Part shown: piece by piece, positions 24,614 through 34,936 of the stretch | Layout: the number at the start of each line of letters is the position of its first letter | Numbering within the stretch: position 1 is the first letter of the stretch | Assembly (NCBI RefSeq): GCF_000230555.1 | Contig: NC_016078.1 | Location: 3,123,001-3,187,000 of the forward strand | Direction: 5' to 3' | Source: Pelagibacterium halotolerans B2 | GTDB taxonomy: Bacteria; Pseudomonadota; Alphaproteobacteria; Rhizobiales; Devosiaceae | DNA length: 64,000 nt | Notes under the pieces: model-generated | What the model was told of the DNA's origin: nothing | Databases searched by the model: none | The model's input: the letters and a program-made list of their open reading frames with translations, nothing else | Translations under genes and position numbers: made by a program

Positions 24614-25159
24614 ATGGACACCCAGACGCTCAGGGATGCGATGCCGGATCGGATCAGGGCCGAACGCCTTGTTCTGCGCGCACCCGGTCGCGCCGATATC
24701 CCGGCCATCGCCGCGCTCGCCAACAACGCCAAGATCCACGCAATGACCACCTTGCCCTATCCTTATGATCAAAAGGATGCCCAGGCATTTGTCGAAAGCT
24801 TCGCCCGGAGCGAAACCGAGCATGCCTATGCCATTGTGCTGCCGGGTGATGCGCTGATCGGCATGGTGGGTCTGCATCTCTACCCCGACGCCGATCCCGA
24901 AATCGGATACTGGCTCGGCGAGCCCTATTGGGGTCGGGGCTATGGGACCGAAGCCGTCGGCGCGCTGATCGAGGCCGCCCGCGCCACCGGCCATTGCGCC
25001 ATGCTGCGGGCCAAGGCACGAAGCGAAAATGCCGCCTCGCGCGCCATCCTCGAAAAACTCGATTTCAGAATTGTCGGCGAAGCGGTCTCCGGTTGCGGCT
25101 CCCACAAGGACGTTCCGGTGGCGACCTATGAGCTGCCCCTTCGCGTCGGACCCGCCTAA
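24614..25159 (+). CDS. GNAT-family N-acetyltransferase (RimJ/RimL-like), copy 1
   Basis: The protein is 181 aa from ATG 24614 ([20 protein letters not shown]); a GTG directly before it is also possible. The order is [11 protein letters not shown], then the core [20 protein letters not shown], where the Q/RxxGxG/A acetyl-CoA loop is GRGYGTEA, and [15 protein letters not shown] near the C-terminus. Such enzymes acetylate N-termini of ribosomal proteins or small amines. It shares the [12 protein letters not shown] core and overall layout with the next gene, so these are tandem paralogs. The substrate is unknown. Confidence 0.85.
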   Translation: MDTQTLRDAMPDRIRAERLVLRAPGRADIPAIAALANNAKIHAMTTLPYPYDQKDAQAFVESFARSETEHAYAIVLPGDALIGMVGLHLYPDADPEIGYWLGEPYWGRGYGTEAVGALIEAARATGHCAMLRAKARSENAASRAILEKLDFRIVGEAVSGCGSHKDVPVATYELPLRVGPA

Positions 25160-25161
25160 CC

Positions 25162-25710
25162 ATGGCCCAGCAACCCGAAATTCGCACGCAACGCCTGATC
25201 CTGCGCCGCCCCCGGCTGCGGGACGCGCCACGTATTGCATCGCTCCTCAACAATTTCGAGGTGACAAAGAACCTCGCCCGCGTGCCCTACCCCTATACCA
25301 TCAACATGGCGGTCGACTGGCTGATGCGCCAGAAAAAGGAATGGTCCCCGGATTCGATCACCTTTGCCATCTGTGATCCCCGCCATGGGCTCATGGGATT
25401 TTGCGGCATGCACAAGGAGGGCAGCGACGCCGAGATCGGCTATTGGCTGGGCGAGCCCTATTGGGGCAAGGGCTATATGACCGAAGCGACGGCAGCCGTG
25501 ATAGGTTGGTATTTTGCCACCACCGGTGCCAACCGCATGGTCTCGGGGGTCTTCCATTTCAACAGGGCGTCTCTTGCCATCCAGAACAAGCTGGGCTTTG
25601 TCCAGACCGGCATCGGCAAGCGAATCTGCCTTGCCCAGAACACCGACATCGACCATATCGAAACCGAACTGACACGGGACGCCTTCGAAAAGGCGCTTGA
25701 AACGCTATGA
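25162..25710 (+). CDS. GNAT-family N-acetyltransferase (RimJ/RimL-like), copy 2
   Basis: The protein is 182 aa starting [19 protein letters not shown], 2 nt after the previous stop. It has the same [12 protein letters not shown] core followed by GKGYMTEA, and [20 protein letters not shown] as the acetyl-CoA-side helix. It overlaps obgE by 4 nt (CTATGA), so it is coupled to the GTPase. Placement of GNAT genes directly before obgE is known in related alphaproteobacteria; a link to ribosome assembly is possible but unproven. Confidence 0.85.
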   Translation: MAQQPEIRTQRLILRRPRLRDAPRIASLLNNFEVTKNLARVPYPYTINMAVDWLMRQKKEWSPDSITFAICDPRHGLMGFCGMHKEGSDAEIGYWLGEPYWGKGYMTEATAAVIGWYFATTGANRMVSGVFHFNRASLAIQNKLGFVQTGIGKRICLAQNTDIDHIETELTRDAFEKALETL

Positions 25711-26750
25711 AATTTCTCGATCAGGCCAAGGTCTATATCCGCTCGGGCAATGGCGGCGCCGGCTCGATCGCCTTCAGGCGCGAGAAATTCGTCGAGTTCG
25801 GCGGCCCCAATGGCGGCAATGGCGGACGCGGCGGCGATGTGATCGTCGAGTGCGTCGACGGGCTCAATACGCTCATCGACTATCGCTATCAGCAGCATTT
25901 CAAGGCCGGCACCGGCAATCACGGCATGGGCCAGGACCGCACCGGGGCCGATGGCGCCGATATCGTCCTCAAGGTGCCGGTCGGCACGCAGATTTTCGAA
26001 GAGGACGGGGAAACCCTGATTGCCGATTTCACCGATGTCGGGCAGCGCATGACCCTGCTCGAAGGCGGCAATGGCGGCTTTGGCAACGCGCACTTCAAGA
26101 CCTCCACAAACCAGGCCCCGCGCCGCGCCAATCCCGGCCTGCCCGGCGAGGAGCGCTGGATATGGCTGCGGCTCAAGCTGATCGCCGACGCGGGACTGGT
26201 AGGGCTTCCCAATGCCGGAAAGTCCACGTTTCTGTCCGCCGTTACGGCCGCAAAGCCAAAGATCGCCGATTACCCGTTCACCACCCTTCACCCCGGGCTC
26301 GGCGTGGTTCGCGCCGGGGCGCGCGAATTCGTGCTCGCCGACATTCCCGGCCTGATCGAGGGTGCCTCCGAAGGCGCCGGATTGGGCGATCGGTTCCTGG
26401 GCCATGTGGAACGGTGTGGCGTGCTGATCCATCTTGTGGACGGCACCCAGGAGGACGTGGTCGGCGCCTATAAAACCATCCGCAACGAACTTGAAGCCTA
26501 TGGCGGCGGACTTGTCGGCAAGGAGGAAATCCTCTGCCTCAACAAGATCGACGCTTTGGACGAGGATACGCTCGCCGAACGCCTGAACGCCCTGAAAGCG
26601 GCATCGGGCAGCGATGTGCTGGCCATTTCGGGCGCGACCGGAAAGAACGTGGAAGCCGTGCTTTATGCAGTGCTTGCCGTGCTCGACCACAACAAGGAGA
26701 ACGAGGCGCGCTCGTCGCGAACCGAACTCAAGGACAAATGGGTGCCCTGA
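25707..26750 (+). CDS. obgE: GTPase Obg/CgtA
   Basis: The protein is 347 aa. The glycine-rich Obg fold ([20 protein letters not shown] and further GG repeats) covers about 1-158. The G domain then has GLPNAGKST (P-loop), DYPFTTLHP (switch I), DIPGLIEGA (switch II) and NKID (G4). It binds the 50S subunit and acts in late ribosome assembly and stringent-type control. The C-terminus is short and lacks the OCT domain of some relatives. It is coupled to the upstream GNAT by ATGA and overlaps proB. Confidence 0.97.
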   Translation: MKFLDQAKVYIRSGNGGAGSIAFRREKFVEFGGPNGGNGGRGGDVIVECVDGLNTLIDYRYQQHFKAGTGNHGMGQDRTGADGADIVLKVPVGTQIFEEDGETLIADFTDVGQRMTLLEGGNGGFGNAHFKTSTNQAPRRANPGLPGEERWIWLRLKLIADAGLVGLPNAGKSTFLSAVTAAKPKIADYPFTTLHPGLGVVRAGAREFVLADIPGLIEGASEGAGLGDRFLGHVERCGVLIHLVDGTQEDVVGAYKTIRNELEAYGGGLVGKEEILCLNKIDALDEDTLAERLNALKAASGSDVLAISGATGKNVEAVLYAVLAVLDHNKENEARSSRTELKDKWVP

Positions 26751-27892
26751 TGCTGCCCCAGGGGGACGAAGCGCAAAATCCTTTGGCCGGACACAGGCGG
26801 CTGGTCATAAAGATCGGCTCGGCCCTGCTTGTCGATGACAAATCGGGCAAGCTGCGCACCGAATGGCTCGCGGCTCTGGCCAGTGACATTGCCGCGCTCA
26901 AGGCCGAAGGGCGCGACATGGTGATCGTGTCCTCGGGTGCCATCGCGTTAGGCCGTCGCATTCTGGGCCTGCCCGGCAAGACCCTGCCGCTCGATCAGAG
27001 CCAGGCGGCGGCGAGCGCGGGACAGATTGCCCTCTCTCAGGCCTGGGCCAGCCATTTGGGCCAGCACGTCATCACCACCGGTCAGATTCTTCTGACCCCC
27101 AATATCACCGAGGAGCGGCGCTATTTTCTCAATGCCCGCACCACGGTCAACACGCTTTTGGGACTGGGCGCGGTTCCGATTATCAATGAAAACGACTCGG
27201 TGGCGACCTTCGAGATTCGCTATGGCGACAATGACCGGCTTTCGGCCCGCGTCGCCACGATGATCGAAGCGGATATGCTCGTCCTGCTCTCCGATATCGA
27301 CGGCCTCTATACAGCACCCCCGGCGCAAAATCCCGATGCGCGCCATATCCCCCACGTTGCCGAGATCACCCCCGAGATCGAGGCCATGGCCGGCGGCGCC
27401 GCAAGCCATCTCTCCCGCGGCGGCATGACCACCAAGCTCGGCGCGGGCAAGATCGCCGCCAGTGCCGGGACCGCAATGATCATCGCACAGGGCACCGGTT
27501 TGAACCCGCTGCGTGGTCTCACTCAGGGTGGCCGGCACACGCTTTTTGCCCCGGCGACCAACGCCACCGCCGCCCGCAAGCGCTGGATCATGGGAACGCT
27601 CGAGGTGACCGGACAGATCACCATCGATGATGGCGCGGTGCGGGCGCTCAAATCGGGCCGTTCGCTGCTGCCCATCGGCGTCGTCAAACTGCGCGGCGAT
27701 TTTGTGCGCGGTGACGTGGTTGCGGTGCGCGACCTGGCCGACCGCGAGATCGCGCGCGGGCTCGTCGGGCTCGATCGCGACGCGGCGGACCTGGTGATCG
27801 GTAAGAAAAGCGAGACGATCAAGGATATGCTCGGCCCCTCGACACGCACCGAACTTGTGCACAGAGACAATCTCGTGCTTTTGAGCCAATAA
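26738..27892 (+). CDS. proB: Glutamate 5-kinase
   Basis: The protein is 384 aa from ATG 26738, or 380 aa from ATG 26750, which overlaps the obgE stop as TGATG. AAGG just before 26738 favours the longer form. The amino acid kinase domain has [28 protein letters not shown] and the [14 protein letters not shown] region; a C-terminal PUA domain covers about 285-375. It phosphorylates L-glutamate in the first step of proline synthesis and is feedback-inhibited by proline in relatives. proA, which takes its product, follows. Confidence 0.96.
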   Translation: MGALMLPQGDEAQNPLAGHRRLVIKIGSALLVDDKSGKLRTEWLAALASDIAALKAEGRDMVIVSSGAIALGRRILGLPGKTLPLDQSQAAASAGQIALSQAWASHLGQHVITTGQILLTPNITEERRYFLNARTTVNTLLGLGAVPIINENDSVATFEIRYGDNDRLSARVATMIEADMLVLLSDIDGLYTAPPAQNPDARHIPHVAEITPEIEAMAGGAASHLSRGGMTTKLGAGKIAASAGTAMIIAQGTGLNPLRGLTQGGRHTLFAPATNATAARKRWIMGTLEVTGQITIDDGAVRALKSGRSLLPIGVVKLRGDFVRGDVVAVRDLADREIARGLVGLDRDAADLVIGKKSETIKDMLGPSTRTELVHRDNLVLLSQ

Positions 27893-27911
27893 CGAAAACC
27901 GGGAGGCAATC

Positions 27912-29195
27912 TTGAGCGCAGCCATACCGCAAACCGATACGCTTGTGGCCACCATGGACGACCTCGGACGCCGGGCGCGCAAGGCCGCATCCATCCTCGC
28001 CCACACATCGAGCGAGAAAAAGACAGCCGCGCTGCACGCCGCCGCCAAGGCGATCGACGCCAACCGCGCCAAGATCCTGACGGCCAACGCAACCGATCTC
28101 GAAGCGGCCAAGTCCGGTGGCATGAGCGCTGCGTTTCTCGACCGCCTGCTGCTCGACGATGCCCGCCTCGATGGCATCATCTCGGCGCTCGAAACGGTGG
28201 CCGAACTGCCCGATCCGGTCGGGACGGTGATCGCCAACTGGCAGCGCCCCAACGGGCTCGACATCTCCCGCGTGCGCACTCCGCTGGGTGTGATCGGCGT
28301 GATTTTCGAATCCCGTCCCAATGTAACCGCCGACGCCGGGGCGCTGTGCCTCAAGGCCGGCAATGCCGTGATCCTGCGCGGGGGATCGGACAGTTTTCAT
28401 TCATCGCGCGCCATCCATGCCTGCCTTGTCGAGGGCCTCAAATCCGCCGGCCTGCCGGAAGACGCAATCCAGATCGTACCGACCACCGACAGGGCCGCCG
28501 TGGGCGAAATGCTCAAGGGCCTTAATGGCGCAATCGACGTCATCGTGCCGCGCGGCGGCAAGGGGCTGGTGAGCCGCGTCCAGTCCGAAGCGCGCGTGCC
28601 GGTCTTTGCCCATCTCGAGGGCCTGGTTCACGTCTATGTCGACAAAAGCGCCGATCTGGGTATTGCCGTCAGCGTTATCGCCAACGCCAAGATGCGCCGC
28701 ACCGGGATTTGCGGGGCCGCCGAGACCTTGTTGATCCACAAGGATGTCGTTGAAACCCACCTCAAACCCGTAATCGATGCGCTGATCGAAAAGGGCTGCG
28801 AAATCCGCGGTGACGCTGCGGTGCGCGACCTGATGGCCGCGGCGCGGCCGGCCACCGAAGACGACTGGCGCACCGAATATGAAGACGCGATCATCTCGGT
28901 GAAAGTCGTTTCCGATCTGGACGAGGCCATCGCCCATATCGAGCACTATTCGTCGCACCACACCGAGGCGATTATTGCCGAGGATGGGCAAGCTGTCGAA
29001 AAGTTCTTCAACGAAATCGATTCGGCGATCCTGATGCACAATGCCTCGACCCAGTTCGCCGATGGCGGAGAATTCGGGTTTGGCGGCGAGATCGGCATCG
29101 CCACCGGCAAGATGCACGCGCGTGGCCCGGTGGGGGTCGAACAATTGACGAGCTTTAAATACCTCGTTCGCGGCACCGGGCAGACCCGTCCTTGA
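27912..29195 (+). CDS. proA: Gamma-glutamyl phosphate reductase
   Basis: The protein is 427 aa from TTG 27912, which has GGGAGG 5 nt upstream; the next in-frame ATG (27954) has no such site. The aldehyde dehydrogenase-like fold includes [20 protein letters not shown] and the cysteine motif [16 protein letters not shown] with the catalytic Cys in GICGA. It reduces glutamyl 5-phosphate with NADPH to glutamate 5-semialdehyde, the second step of proline synthesis. It lies 19 nt after proB and overlaps nadD. Confidence 0.96.
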   Translation: MSAAIPQTDTLVATMDDLGRRARKAASILAHTSSEKKTAALHAAAKAIDANRAKILTANATDLEAAKSGGMSAAFLDRLLLDDARLDGIISALETVAELPDPVGTVIANWQRPNGLDISRVRTPLGVIGVIFESRPNVTADAGALCLKAGNAVILRGGSDSFHSSRAIHACLVEGLKSAGLPEDAIQIVPTTDRAAVGEMLKGLNGAIDVIVPRGGKGLVSRVQSEARVPVFAHLEGLVHVYVDKSADLGIAVSVIANAKMRRTGICGAAETLLIHKDVVETHLKPVIDALIEKGCEIRGDAAVRDLMAAARPATEDDWRTEYEDAIISVKVVSDLDEAIAHIEHYSSHHTEAIIAEDGQAVEKFFNEIDSAILMHNASTQFADGGEFGFGGEIGIATGKMHARGPVGVEQLTSFKYLVRGTGQTRP

Positions 29196-29827
29196 CCGAT
29201 CGTCTCATTGTTCCCGGCATCACCGATCTGCCCCCTTCGGCGCCCGGCATGCGCATCGGGCTGTTTGGCGGCAGTTTCAACCCGCCCCACGAGGGCCACG
29301 GCCTCGTGTCGCGAGAAAGCCTCAAGCGGCTCGGCCTCGACGCCGTCTGGTGGCTGGTGACACCGGGCAATCCGCTCAAGGACCACGCCGACCTCGCGCC
29401 CCTTGAAGCTCGCGTGAAGGCGGCGCGGGCGCTTGTCGATCACCCGGCGATCCGCGTCACCGGTTTCGAGGCCGCGCATGGCTTCACCTACACATACCAG
29501 ACCCTCGAATACCTGACGCGCGCCCTGCCCGACCGGCGCTTCGTCTGGATCATGGGGGCGGACTCTCTTTCGAGCTTTGATCGCTGGGAGCGCTGGGAGG
29601 ATATTTTTACCCTCGTTCCCATCGCGGTTTATGTCAGGCCTGGTTCCACCCGCCGCGCACCCTTCTCGAAAGCGGCCTTGCGGTTTGCCCAATCGCGCCT
29701 TGATGAAAGCGATGCCCCGCTTCTTGCGACGGCCCAGCCGCCCGCCTGGGTGTTCCTCCATGGCCTGATGAGCACATTGTCATCGACCCAGTTGCGCAAC
29801 GGCTCACCAAAGGATCAGCAGCCCTGA
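29192..29827 (+). CDS. nadD: Nicotinate-nucleotide adenylyltransferase
   Basis: The protein is 211 aa from TTG 29192, which overlaps the proA stop (TTGA); ATG 29249 would start directly at [14 protein letters not shown]. The nucleotidyltransferase motif [11 protein letters not shown], with the HxGH histidines at residues 33 and 36, and the LSSTQLR motif near the C-terminus (ISSTxIR type) define the family. It adenylates nicotinate mononucleotide in NAD synthesis. It sits between proA and rsfS, as is common in the group. Confidence 0.94.
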   Translation: MTDRLIVPGITDLPPSAPGMRIGLFGGSFNPPHEGHGLVSRESLKRLGLDAVWWLVTPGNPLKDHADLAPLEARVKAARALVDHPAIRVTGFEAAHGFTYTYQTLEYLTRALPDRRFVWIMGADSLSSFDRWERWEDIFTLVPIAVYVRPGSTRRAPFSKAALRFAQSRLDESDAPLLATAQPPAWVFLHGLMSTLSSTQLRNGSPKDQQP

Positions 29828-29888
29828 CATTTGGTTACCGTCTCATTAACGACATTAATCCATGATCGATAAGGACAGGTGTGTGCCC

Positions 29889-29917
29889 TTGGCAAAGCGC
29901 CGTGGCGCACGCATATT
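29889..29917 (+). promoter_or_regulatory. Possible promoter upstream of rsfS
   Basis: TTGGCA (29889-29894) and CATATT (29912-29917) are 17 nt apart. The start site would be near 29924, about 105 nt before rsfS. The 202-nt gap after nadD makes an internal promoter plausible; the match is moderate. Confidence 0.35.
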
Positions 29918-30029
29918 GGTCCCGTGCAACGCACGACGCGCTGCATGCGTTTATCGACAAGCTTACACAAGGAAACCGAAAAGGCTTGATGACCCAAAAC
30001 ATGCCCCAAAGGGTGGAGGACCACGCTTG

Positions 30030-30422
30030 ATGGCTCCCACGCCCAGCAAGTCGGTATCGGGCGATGCCGCAACCAAGGCCGCTCCCCAGGTCCCCGTTCT
30101 CGACCTGATCCTCGCATCGCTCGACGATGCAAAGGCCGAAGAAACGATCTCCATCGACATCACCGGAAAGTCCTCGCTGGCCGATCATATGGTCGTGACG
30201 TCGGGACGTTCCAACCGTCATGTTGCAGCCGTTGCCGACCAGTTGGTCCAGACGCTCAAGGAACATGGACACGACAAGCCCCGGATCGAAGGACTGCCGT
30301 CCGCCGACTGGGTTCTGGTCGATGCGTCCGATGTGATCGTACACATTTTCCGCCCTGAGGTTCGCGAGTTCTACAACATCGAAAAGATGTGGGCTGCGGA
30401 TTTCGGGACCGATACGCACTAG
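30030..30422 (+). CDS. rsfS: Ribosome silencing factor RsfS
   Basis: The protein is 130 aa from ATG 30030 (MAPTPSKSVSGDAATKAAPQ), with GGAGG 10 nt upstream. A longer frame starting at 29862 is arginine-rich and has no family character. The RsfS/Iojap domain runs from about residue 22: ILASLDDAKAEETISIDITG, then SLADHMVVTSGRSNRHV and the terminal WVLVDASDVIVHIF and EFYNIEKMW. It binds L14 and blocks joining of the 30S and 50S subunits under starvation. rlmH follows 18 nt later. Confidence 0.95.
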   Translation: MAPTPSKSVSGDAATKAAPQVPVLDLILASLDDAKAEETISIDITGKSSLADHMVVTSGRSNRHVAAVADQLVQTLKEHGHDKPRIEGLPSADWVLVDASDVIVHIFRPEVREFYNIEKMWAADFGTDTH

Positions 30423-30440
30423 CAGAGCCTAACGGTTCGC

Positions 30441-30926
30441 ATGCGTGTTTTGATCGTCGCGGTCGGGCGAATGAAAGCCGGACCCGAACGGGAACTTGTG
30501 GCGCGTTATCTCGACCGGGCCGCCGCCAGCGGCAAGCCACTCGGGCTTGCCGATTTCTCCGTTATCGAACTGAGTGAATCCCGCGCTTCGAGCGCAGACG
30601 CGCGCAAGGCCGAGGAGGCCCGCGCCATCCGGTCGGCAATCCCCGAAAAAAGCGTGGTCGTCGCCCTCGATGAACGCGGAAAGTCCGTTGCCAGCCCCGC
30701 CTTCGCGGCGCGCGTTGCCGATTGGCGCGATGCGGGCAGACCGGCGCTTGTGCTCGTGATCGGCGGTGCGGACGGTCTGGCGCCGGAGTTCCGCCAATCG
30801 GCCGATCTCGTCTTGTCCTTTTCCGCGATGACCTGGCCGCACCAGCTCGTGCGCATCATGGCCGCCGAGCAGCTCTATCGCGCAACGACAATTTTGTCCG
30901 GCCATCCCTACCACCGGGGCGATTGA
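30441..30926 (+). CDS. rlmH: 23S rRNA pseudouridine-1915 N3-methyltransferase
   Basis: The protein is 161 aa starting [20 protein letters not shown]. This is a SPOUT (knotted) methyltransferase: [14 protein letters not shown], then LVIGGADGL and [16 protein letters not shown], ending [15 protein letters not shown], the conserved C-terminal knot with YHR. It methylates N3 of pseudouridine 1915 in 23S rRNA using SAM. It is paired with rsfS as in most bacteria. Confidence 0.97.
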   Translation: MRVLIVAVGRMKAGPERELVARYLDRAAASGKPLGLADFSVIELSESRASSADARKAEEARAIRSAIPEKSVVVALDERGKSVASPAFAARVADWRDAGRPALVLVIGGADGLAPEFRQSADLVLSFSAMTWPHQLVRIMAAEQLYRATTILSGHPYHRGD

Positions 30927-30942
30927 TGACGCTGTCTCTGCT

Positions 30943-32334
30943 ATGGTCCGGGCTGATTCGGAGTTTGCCGGTTTGAGCCTGCCAGTGGGACCTTTCCTTA
31001 AACCCTCTTTGCCCATTCTGCTGGCCGCCGTCGCGGGCATCGGATTTGGTGCGGCATCGTCACTGGCTCAGGACGGCGATATTCCCGCGCTCGAGGATAT
31101 TCCCGCCCAGGAACTTGAACAGACCACCCGGTCGGCCCAGGAGGACCTGGAAAACCTGCGTGGCGAAATCGACCTCAGCGACGAGCGCATCGACGCGATC
31201 CGCGCTGAAATCGAAGCACTCGAGGGCGACGCGACCCAGTTGGGCGCCGAACTCATGGCCGCAGGACAGCGGGTCGATCTGGCCGACGAAGACATAAGGC
31301 TGATCGAAGAACGGCTCGAGGCGCTTTTTGCGTCCGAACAGTCGATCCGCGCCCGCCTCGACGGACATGACAGCTCGATCTCCAATCTTCTTGCTTCCCT
31401 GCAGCGTATTTCGGCCCAGCCTCCTCCGGCGATCATTGTCGATCCTTCCGACGCTCTGGGGTCGGCCCGTGCCGCCATGCTGCTCGGCGCGGTATTGCCC
31501 CAGTTGCAGGAACGGGCCGAAACCGTCACCGAGAGCCTCAACGAGTTGATCGCGCTCAAACAGACCGCGCTCGCCGAAGCCGAACGGCTCAACGCCAATC
31601 TCACCACGCTCAATGAGGAGCGCCTGCGCATAGCGACCATCATCGAAGCGCGCAATCAGGGACGCGAATGGTTGAGCGACGATCTGCTGCGCGAGGAGGC
31701 CGAAGCCCAGGCCCTGGCCGACCGCGCGACATCTCTCGAACAATTGATCGCCGGGCTGGAGAGCCGCATTACCGCCATGACGGCGGCCGATGAAGCGACG
31801 CGGGCGGCCAATTCCGGCCAGAGCGTACCCACGCTCGACGCCGAAACCCTGCGGCTGGCCTTTGCCGATTCCGCCCGCACCGAGCCGGCGGTTCCCCTGG
31901 AGGCCGCAAGGGGTTACCTCAATGCCCCCGTCGCGGGCCAGACGCTCACCACCTACGGCGCGGCCGACGGCTATGGCGGGCAATCGAAGGGCATGACGAT
32001 CGCCACAGCGAGCGGTGCAACCGTGTCGGCGCCGGCCGATGGCTGGGTGGTTCATTCCGGCCCGTTCCTCAATTACGGCCAAATCGTCATTCTCAATGCC
32101 GGCCAGGATTATCTGGTCGTCCTGGCGGGACTTGATTCGGTCACCGTGGAGCCCGGCGCCTTTGTCCAGATGGGCGCGCCCATAGGAACCATGGGCAATG
32201 CGCCCAACCTTGAAGCGGGCGCTGGAGCTTCGGGCCCGGCGCTGTATATTGAACTCAGGGAGGGTGGCATTCCCATAGACCCTCAAGGATGGTGGACGGC
32301 CCAGTCCCCACAACAGGAAAGTGGAACGAGCTGA
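30943..32334 (+). CDS. EnvC-like murein hydrolase activator with degenerate LytM domain
   Basis: The protein is 463 aa from ATG 30943; a TTG at 30973 is an alternative. A hydrophobic signal segment near residues 20-42 ends SSLAQD. A long coiled coil covers about 50-290 (repeated E/L/R heptads, for instance IRAEIEALEGDATQLGAELM). The C-terminal LytM/M23 domain (about 320-460) lacks the zinc ligands: GQSKGM stands where HxxxD is expected, and ALYIEL replaces HLHFE. It is thus a regulator of amidases in cell separation and not an enzyme, as with EnvC. It overlaps ctpA (TGATG). Confidence 0.85.
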   Translation: MVRADSEFAGLSLPVGPFLKPSLPILLAAVAGIGFGAASSLAQDGDIPALEDIPAQELEQTTRSAQEDLENLRGEIDLSDERIDAIRAEIEALEGDATQLGAELMAAGQRVDLADEDIRLIEERLEALFASEQSIRARLDGHDSSISNLLASLQRISAQPPPAIIVDPSDALGSARAAMLLGAVLPQLQERAETVTESLNELIALKQTALAEAERLNANLTTLNEERLRIATIIEARNQGREWLSDDLLREEAEAQALADRATSLEQLIAGLESRITAMTAADEATRAANSGQSVPTLDAETLRLAFADSARTEPAVPLEAARGYLNAPVAGQTLTTYGAADGYGGQSKGMTIATASGATVSAPADGWVVHSGPFLNYGQIVILNAGQDYLVVLAGLDSVTVEPGAFVQMGAPIGTMGNAPNLEAGAGASGPALYIELREGGIPIDPQGWWTAQSPQQESGTS

Positions 32335-33695
32335 TGGCGTTGGTATTCAAGCGGGTTCTGATCGTTATGCTGGCGATCGCCGCGAGCATGGGGCCGGTTT
32401 CTGCCCAGGATCAGACCCAACTCGAACAGGAAGAGCTCTATCGTCAGCTCGAATTGTTCGGCCTGGTGCTCGACCGCATCCGGGACGAATATATCGAGGC
32501 ACCCGACGAGACCGAGCTGATCCGCGCCGCCATCCAGGGCATGCTGACTTCGCTCGACCCTCATTCGGCCTATCTGTCCCCCGAAAGCTTTGCCGATGTG
32601 CGCGAGGATACTTCGGGCACCTTCGGTGGGCTGGGCATCGAAGTCACGATGGAAGAGGGCCTGGTCAAGGTCGTGACCCCCTATGATGACAGCCCCGCCT
32701 CGCGCGCCGGCATTCTTGCCAACGACTATGTTGTCGAAATCGATGGCCAGCAGGTCATGGGCATGACGCTCGACGATGCCGTGGAATTGATGCGTGGCGA
32801 AGTGGGGACCGACGTCGAAATCGTCATTTCGCGCGAAGGCGCCGAGCAGCTTATCGAACTGACGCTTACCCGCGACATCATCTCGGTTGCGGCGGTCCGC
32901 TGGAACATGGAACGCGAGGTGCCGCTGATCCGTCTGTCGCGGTTTTCCGGCCAGGCCTATAGCGGGCTCTCTGACGCCATCCAGGAAATATTCGAGGAAA
33001 ACGATGGCGAAGCGCCCCAGGGCATCATTCTCGACCTGCGCAACAATCCCGGCGGGCTCGTCGATCAGGCCCAGTTCGTCGCCGACGCCTTCCTCTCCCA
33101 GGGGTCGGTGGTTCTCACCCGCGGACGTATCCCCAACCAGAATTCGCGCTACGACGCCAGCCCAGACGAAATCGATGCCATGCTGACCGATGTGCCGGTC
33201 ATCGTGCTCATCAACGGCGGCTCGGCATCGGCTGCCGAAATCGTGGCGGGCGCATTGCAGGATCAGGGGCGTGCGACGCTTGTCGGAACCCGCTCGTTCG
33301 GGAAGGGCTCCGTGCAATCGATCATTCCGCTCGGTTTCGACGGCGCAATGCGGCTCACCACGGCCCGCTATTACACGCCGAACAACCGCTCGATCCAGGC
33401 GCTGGGCATCACCCCCGATATCGAAGTCCTCCAGGACGTTCCCGAAGAATTTCAGGGCCGCGATCTCCTGATCGGCGAAGCGGGCCTTGCCGGCCATATT
33501 TCGGGCGAAACCGAGGAAGAAGCAAGCATAGGGTCCTCGGTTTACGTTCCTGCCGACCGGGCCGAGGACAACCAGCTCCAATTCGCGATCGACCTGATCC
33601 TGGGCGAGGCCGAGGACCCGGCCTTCCCGCCAAATCCCGATGCCGTCATCGCGCAACAGGACGCTGAAAACGCCGAAGTGACCGAAAGCCCGTAG
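32334..33695 (+). CDS. ctpA: Carboxy-terminal processing protease CtpA (S41 family)
   Basis: The protein is 453 aa from ATG 32334 (MALVFKRVLIVMLAIAASMG), which overlaps the EnvC-like stop as TGATG. The signal peptide ends VSAQ. The PDZ domain (about 95-180) includes GLGIEVTMEEGLVKVVTP. The S41 protease part has the catalytic Ser in INGGSASAAEIVAGAL and the Lys in GTRSFGKGSVQS. CtpA proteases trim periplasmic hydrolases and envelope proteins, which fits its coupling to a murein hydrolase activator. It is followed by a deacetylase-like protein 95 nt later. Confidence 0.94.
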   Translation: MALVFKRVLIVMLAIAASMGPVSAQDQTQLEQEELYRQLELFGLVLDRIRDEYIEAPDETELIRAAIQGMLTSLDPHSAYLSPESFADVREDTSGTFGGLGIEVTMEEGLVKVVTPYDDSPASRAGILANDYVVEIDGQQVMGMTLDDAVELMRGEVGTDVEIVISREGAEQLIELTLTRDIISVAAVRWNMEREVPLIRLSRFSGQAYSGLSDAIQEIFEENDGEAPQGIILDLRNNPGGLVDQAQFVADAFLSQGSVVLTRGRIPNQNSRYDASPDEIDAMLTDVPVIVLINGGSASAAEIVAGALQDQGRATLVGTRSFGKGSVQSIIPLGFDGAMRLTTARYYTPNNRSIQALGITPDIEVLQDVPEEFQGRDLLIGEAGLAGHISGETEEEASIGSSVYVPADRAEDNQLQFAIDLILGEAEDPAFPPNPDAVIAQQDAENAEVTESP

Positions 33696-33790
33696 CCTGT
33701 GCTATAGCTCGGTCGAACGCCGGGCTGGGCCGATTCGCGGACCGGCCCGAACGGTGAACTCTCATCGCGAGCCTGGGGACCAGCCGCATT

Positions 33791-34936
33791 ATGACCGATG
33801 AGTTGAGCGCGCCACTCGGGCGGAAGCGCCGCAAGAAGCAAGGCACCCATCCGGGCAGATGGTCGGCCATTGCCTGGGGCCGTATCTGCGCGGCCATTGT
33901 GATGTTGGCCGGTCTGGGTATCGGTGCATGGATCGTCCTGGTCGACGATCCGATGGGTGGTCGCCCCGTCGCCGAAGCCCCCGTCAGCCTCGAACCGGAG
34001 CCCAACCCGGTCGCCCAGGAGGTCGCATCCTCACCCGAGCCCGTCAGGCCCGCCACTGCGGACGGCCCATCGATCATCACGCTCGGCGAAGACGCCCCCT
34101 TGGCCGAAGACACGGCGGCAACCCCCGCCGGCGATGCCGATCAGGACCTGTTTGAAATGACCGATGACGGCCCGCTGCCACGGGTGAGCAGTTCGGGCCT
34201 CAAGCCCTATGAGGCCTATGCGCGTCCCTCGATTTCCCCCCAGGCCGCCGGCGGACGCAAGCTTATCGCAGTTGTCGTTTCCGGGCTGGGACTGAGTGAG
34301 CCGACGACCCGCGAGGCCATCAGCGCCCTTCCCGGCACGGTGACCCTGGCTTTTGCGCCCTATGGCAGCAATCTCGACACGCTCGCCGACATGGCACGGG
34401 CCGACGGACATGAAATCATGCTCGAAGTCCCGCTCGAACCCTTCGATTATCCCCAGAACGATCCCGGACCCCACACGCTTCTCGTCGAGCAGCCGACCCG
34501 CGACAACCTCGAAAAGTTCTATTGGCTGCTCACGAGAATGACCGGATACACCGGCGTCCTCAACCATATGGGCGCCCGCTTTACGGCCTCCGCCGTCGAT
34601 TTCTCGCCCATGATGGAAGAACTCGGCTTGCGGGGTCTGGCCTATCTCGATGATGGCAGCTCCAACCGCTCGGTCGCCCCGCAACTGGCCCGCCAGAATG
34701 CCGTACCCTACGCCCGTGTCGACAGCTTTCTTGACACCAATCCGTCCCAGACCTCCATTCTCGCCGCGCTCGACGCCCTCAAGGCGACGGCCGACCAGCG
34801 CGGCAATGCCATTGGCATCCTGTCGGCCCTGCCGGTATCGATCCGCACGCTGACCGAATGGGCCGATGCGCTCGACGAGGACCAATATCTTCTTGTCCCT
34901 GTGAGCGCCCTTTCCTCTGTGGAGGCGGCACGATGA
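33791..34936 (+). CDS. Divergent polysaccharide deacetylase family protein (YibQ/DUF610)
   Basis: The protein is 381 aa. A basic start (about 1-22) precedes one membrane helix near residues 28-47 (GRICAAIVMLAGLGIGAWIV). A proline/acidic linker extends to about 140. The deacetylase-like domain follows from about 150: KLIAVVVSGLGLSEPTTREA, then DGHEIMLEVPLEPFDYP, TGYTGVLNHMGARFTA and LDTNPSQ. This is the divergent NodB-fold branch. Activity has not been established for most members. The end overlaps rppH by 4 nt (ATGA). Its place after ctpA is conserved in alphaproteobacteria. Confidence 0.85.
   Translation: MTDELSAPLGRKRRKKQGTHPGRWSAIAWGRICAAIVMLAGLGIGAWIVLVDDPMGGRPVAEAPVSLEPEPNPVAQEVASSPEPVRPATADGPSIITLGEDAPLAEDTAATPAGDADQDLFEMTDDGPLPRVSSSGLKPYEAYARPSISPQAAGGRKLIAVVVSGLGLSEPTTREAISALPGTVTLAFAPYGSNLDTLADMARADGHEIMLEVPLEPFDYPQNDPGPHTLLVEQPTRDNLEKFYWLLTRMTGYTGVLNHMGARFTASAVDFSPMMEELGLRGLAYLDDGSSNRSVAPQLARQNAVPYARVDSFLDTNPSQTSILAALDALKATADQRGNAIGILSALPVSIRTLTEWADALDEDQYLLVPVSALSSVEAAR

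Noticed and set aside
29846..29858. CtrA-like site TTAA-N5-TTAA upstream of rsfS
   Set aside because: The spacing is 5 nt where the CtrA consensus needs 7, so it does not fit.
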